A stretch of DNA of 64,000 nt from Paenibacillus cookii (GTDB taxonomy: Bacteria; Bacillota; Bacilli; Paenibacillales; Paenibacillaceae), in assembly GCF_018333375.1 (NCBI RefSeq), contig NZ_BORW01000004.1, positions 124,001-188,000 on the forward strand, read 5' to 3'. Under the pieces are notes generated by a model that was given only the letters and a program-made list of their open reading frames with translations, did no database searches and was not told the DNA's origin. The position numbers and the translations under genes are program-made. Positions 62,139 to 64,000 of the stretch are shown piece after piece (the first letter of the stretch is position 1; each line of letters starts with the position of its first letter).

Positions 62139-62829
62139 AGTTTTAATTTTGGAAGACGAAGATTCGATCCGCGGGTTTACCGTGATCAACTTGAAACGCA
62201 ACGGATTTGAAGTGCTTGAAGCGACAAACGGCAACGAAGCGCTGGATATTTTGCTGAATACGCCGGACATCGATATCGCCTTGCTTGACGTCATGGTGCC
62301 GGGGATCGACGGGTTTGAGGTCTGCCGCCGAATCCGCGAAACCAATCAGCGACTCGGCATCATTTTCTTGACGGCCAAAGTGCAGGAGCAGGATAAGGTG
62401 TACGCGCTGTCGGTAGGGGCGGACGACCATGTCAGCAAGCCGTTCAGCCCGACGGAACTGATCGCAAGAATCCAATCGCTGCTGCGCAGGGTGAACATTC
62501 ACCGCGAAACGTCCGCGAAGGTCACTTTCCAATCCGGGCCGTTTTCGCTGGATTTGATTTCGAAGCAGTTTCGGAAAAACGGACATACGATCGAACTTAC
62601 GCCGACGGAATTTTCATTGGTACAATTTTTCCTGGAAAAAGAAAATACCCCGCTCAGCCGGGATGTGCTGTTGGATCACGTTTGGGGCAAGGATTACATG
62701 GGCGATCCTAAAATCGTGGACGTCAACATCCGCCGTCTTCGCCAGAAGATCGAGGATAATCCTTCCGAACCCGAATTCCTCCAGACCGTTTGGGGTCACG
62801 GGTATAAATGGAAGGGTCAGGGACAATGA
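62131..62829 (+). CDS. OmpR-type response regulator
   Basis: This 232-residue regulator has an intact receiver: LILEDEDSIRGF acidic pair, phosphoacceptor Asp in LLDVMVPG and Lys in SKPFSP. The C-terminal winged helix follows (IELTPTEFSLVQFFLEKENT ... HGYKWKG). GTG start with GGAAGGA upstream inside the lipoprotein gene. It overlaps the kinase gene by four nt, so the three are coupled. Confidence 0.95.
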   Translation: MSKVLILEDEDSIRGFTVINLKRNGFEVLEATNGNEALDILLNTPDIDIALLDVMVPGIDGFEVCRRIRETNQRLGIIFLTAKVQEQDKVYALSVGADDHVSKPFSPTELIARIQSLLRRVNIHRETSAKVTFQSGPFSLDLISKQFRKNGHTIELTPTEFSLVQFFLEKENTPLSRDVLLDHVWGKDYMGDPKIVDVNIRRLRQKIEDNPSEPEFLQTVWGHGYKWKGQGQ

Positions 62830-64000
62830 TCAAAAAAGGCATTCGCCGGCAGATCGTGATGCACTACTTCATCGTGGTGTTTTCGACGCTGCTCCTGGCC
62901 GAAGTCATTTTTTTGCTTGCGATACGAAGCTATTATTATGACAGCATATACAGCCATATTAAGCAGCATATAACGCTGATGGAGGAATACCAGAAATTCA
63001 TCACGACGTCGGATGACGGCAGGACCGATCTGACCAATCTGCTCTCCAACTATAAATTGAAATTCACCGAGCTGCAGATTTTGAATCCACAAGGAGATGT
63101 CCTCATCAACTCCTCGGAGTTTCAGCCCGACGTGTCGATCAAAACAAGCGACATTTCCCAAGCCCAATCGGGCAATATCGGGCGATGGGTCGGCCGCCAG
63201 CCGATTACGGGCGAAGACGTCATGGCCGTGTCGAAGATGGAGCAGACGAACGGGCAGGACGCGTACATCGTCCGATACGTCACTTCGCTGGAAAGAGTGA
63301 ACGAGAAGCTGCTCAACGTCACGCTCCTCGCTACCGGCGTGGCCGCCGCGGTCCTTGCGCTCGTTCTTGCCTTCAGCCTGGGGCTTGCGAACTCGATCGT
63401 CAAGCCGTTGAACACGATTACCGCGATTTCGGCGCAGATGGCCAAAGGCAAATTCAACGTCCGCATCAAAGGCGACTATAAATACGAATTGGGCGAGCTC
63501 GCTTCGACGTTGAACTACATGGCGCAGGAGATCGTGCGCAGCAACCAGGTGAAAGACGATTTCATCTCCTCGATCTCCCATGAGCTGCGAACGCCGCTCA
63601 CCAGCATCAAAGGCTGGAGCGAAACGATCAATTCGGGCGGATACGATCCGGAAGAAACGAAAATCGGGATGGAAATCATTACGAAAGAAACCGAGCGCCT
63701 GATCGGCCTTGTCGAAGAAATCCTCGATTTCTCCAAGCTGCAGCAAAACGAAATGAAGGTCGTGTTCGGCCGGGTGGATTTGAAGGAGCTGCTGCAGGAG
63801 ATCATGCTGAATTTGTGGACCAAAGCGGAAAAACGTTCGATCCAGCTCCGGCTCGATTCGGTCGACAAACCGCTGGTTGAAGGGGATGCCAACCGCCTCA
63901 AGCAGGTGTTTTTGAACCTGGTCGACAACGCGATCAAGTTTTCGCACGAAAATTCGTTTATCGATTTGCAGGTTACGTTCGAAGGCAACAACGTCGTGGT
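62826..64000 (+). CDS. Sensor histidine kinase, incomplete at right edge
   Basis: The visible 391 residues have an N-terminal transmembrane helix (about 12-35), an extracellular sensor of about 125 residues, a second helix (about 165-185) and a HAMP domain. The dimerisation domain has the H box SISHELRTPLTS and the ATPase N box NLVDNAIKFS. The open frame continues past position 64000, so the G boxes lie outside the window. It phosphorylates the regulator encoded just before it. The input may involve the VCBS lipoprotein. Confidence 0.93.
   Translation, partial: MIKKGIRRQIVMHYFIVVFSTLLLAEVIFLLAIRSYYYDSIYSHIKQHITLMEEYQKFITTSDDGRTDLTNLLSNYKLKFTELQILNPQGDVLINSSEFQPDVSIKTSDISQAQSGNIGRWVGRQPITGEDVMAVSKMEQTNGQDAYIVRYVTSLERVNEKLLNVTLLATGVAAAVLALVLAFSLGLANSIVKPLNTITAISAQMAKGKFNVRIKGDYKYELGELASTLNYMAQEIVRSNQVKDDFISSISHELRTPLTSIKGWSETINSGGYDPEETKIGMEIITKETERLIGLVEEILDFSKLQQNEMKVVFGRVDLKELLQEIMLNLWTKAEKRSIQLRLDSVDKPLVEGDANRLKQVFLNLVDNAIKFSHENSFIDLQVTFEGNNVV

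Noticed and set aside
1..64000. tRNA, rRNA, CRISPR, transposase or phage genes
   Set aside because: None was recognised on reading the window; tRNAscan-SE and repeat searches would confirm this.

Overview
The window reads as chromosomal DNA of a spore-forming Firmicute, most likely Paenibacillus or a close relative. Grounds: strong AGGAGG-type ribosome sites, many TTG and GTG starts, moderate-to-high GC, a divergent lexA/yneA pair followed by ynzC, a YjcZ-like glycine-rich microprotein, a YesM/YesN-type two-component pair beside a sugar ABC transporter, and a pdhABCD operon of Bacillus type. I found no rRNA, tRNA, CRISPR array, insertion sequence or prophage. Identifications rest on reading translated proteins and motifs by eye; no database was searched.

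Layout. 1-5.4 kb: an MHYT-GGDEF-EAL cyclic-di-GMP enzyme, small membrane or spore microproteins and an NhaC antiporter. 5.4-11.8 kb: sugar-binding lipoprotein, two permeases, histidine kinase and AraC-type regulator. 11.9-14.6 kb: an SOS neighbourhood (serine hydrolase with a LexA box in its promoter, lexA, yneA, ynzC). 14.6-22 kb: a membrane protein, a HAD phosphatase, a copper/FixH-like lipoprotein, mtnD, metH and rnz. 22.2-27.3 kb: HAD phosphatase, then a tightly packed run of Fpg-type glycosylase, AP endonuclease IV, a receiver-like protein, a thioredoxin-like protein, a YlmA-type ABC ATPase and an RlmM-like methyltransferase.

27.4-38.2 kb is the most unusual part: one ten-gene operon for a Tad/Flp-like pilus or secretion machine. 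It encodes a Ser/Thr kinase fused to a CpaE-like ATPase, a CpaB-like SAF protein, two further MinD/ParA-like proteins, a CpaF-type motor ATPase, a fused TadB-TadC-like platform and four small membrane-anchored proteins that may be pilin-like. It has no recognisable prepilin peptidase. Its promoter is followed by a long structured hairpin ending in a T-run, just before the first start codon, which looks like an attenuator.

38.3-45.8 kb: an ABC-F factor, a ThiF/MoeB enzyme, an OmpR-type regulator with a degenerate receiver, an NlpC/P60 wall hydrolase with a perfect WalR box, thiamine pyrophosphokinase, a TRIC-type channel, a tyrosine phosphatase and an esterase. 45.9-54.2 kb: pdhABCD, thyA-dfrA and a solitary gltD. 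54.3-64 kb: topB, an ArsR-type regulator with a HAD hydrolase divergent from an MFS exporter, a lone PhnC-like ATPase, and a VCBS-repeat lipoprotein coupled to an OmpR regulator and a histidine kinase that runs off the right edge.
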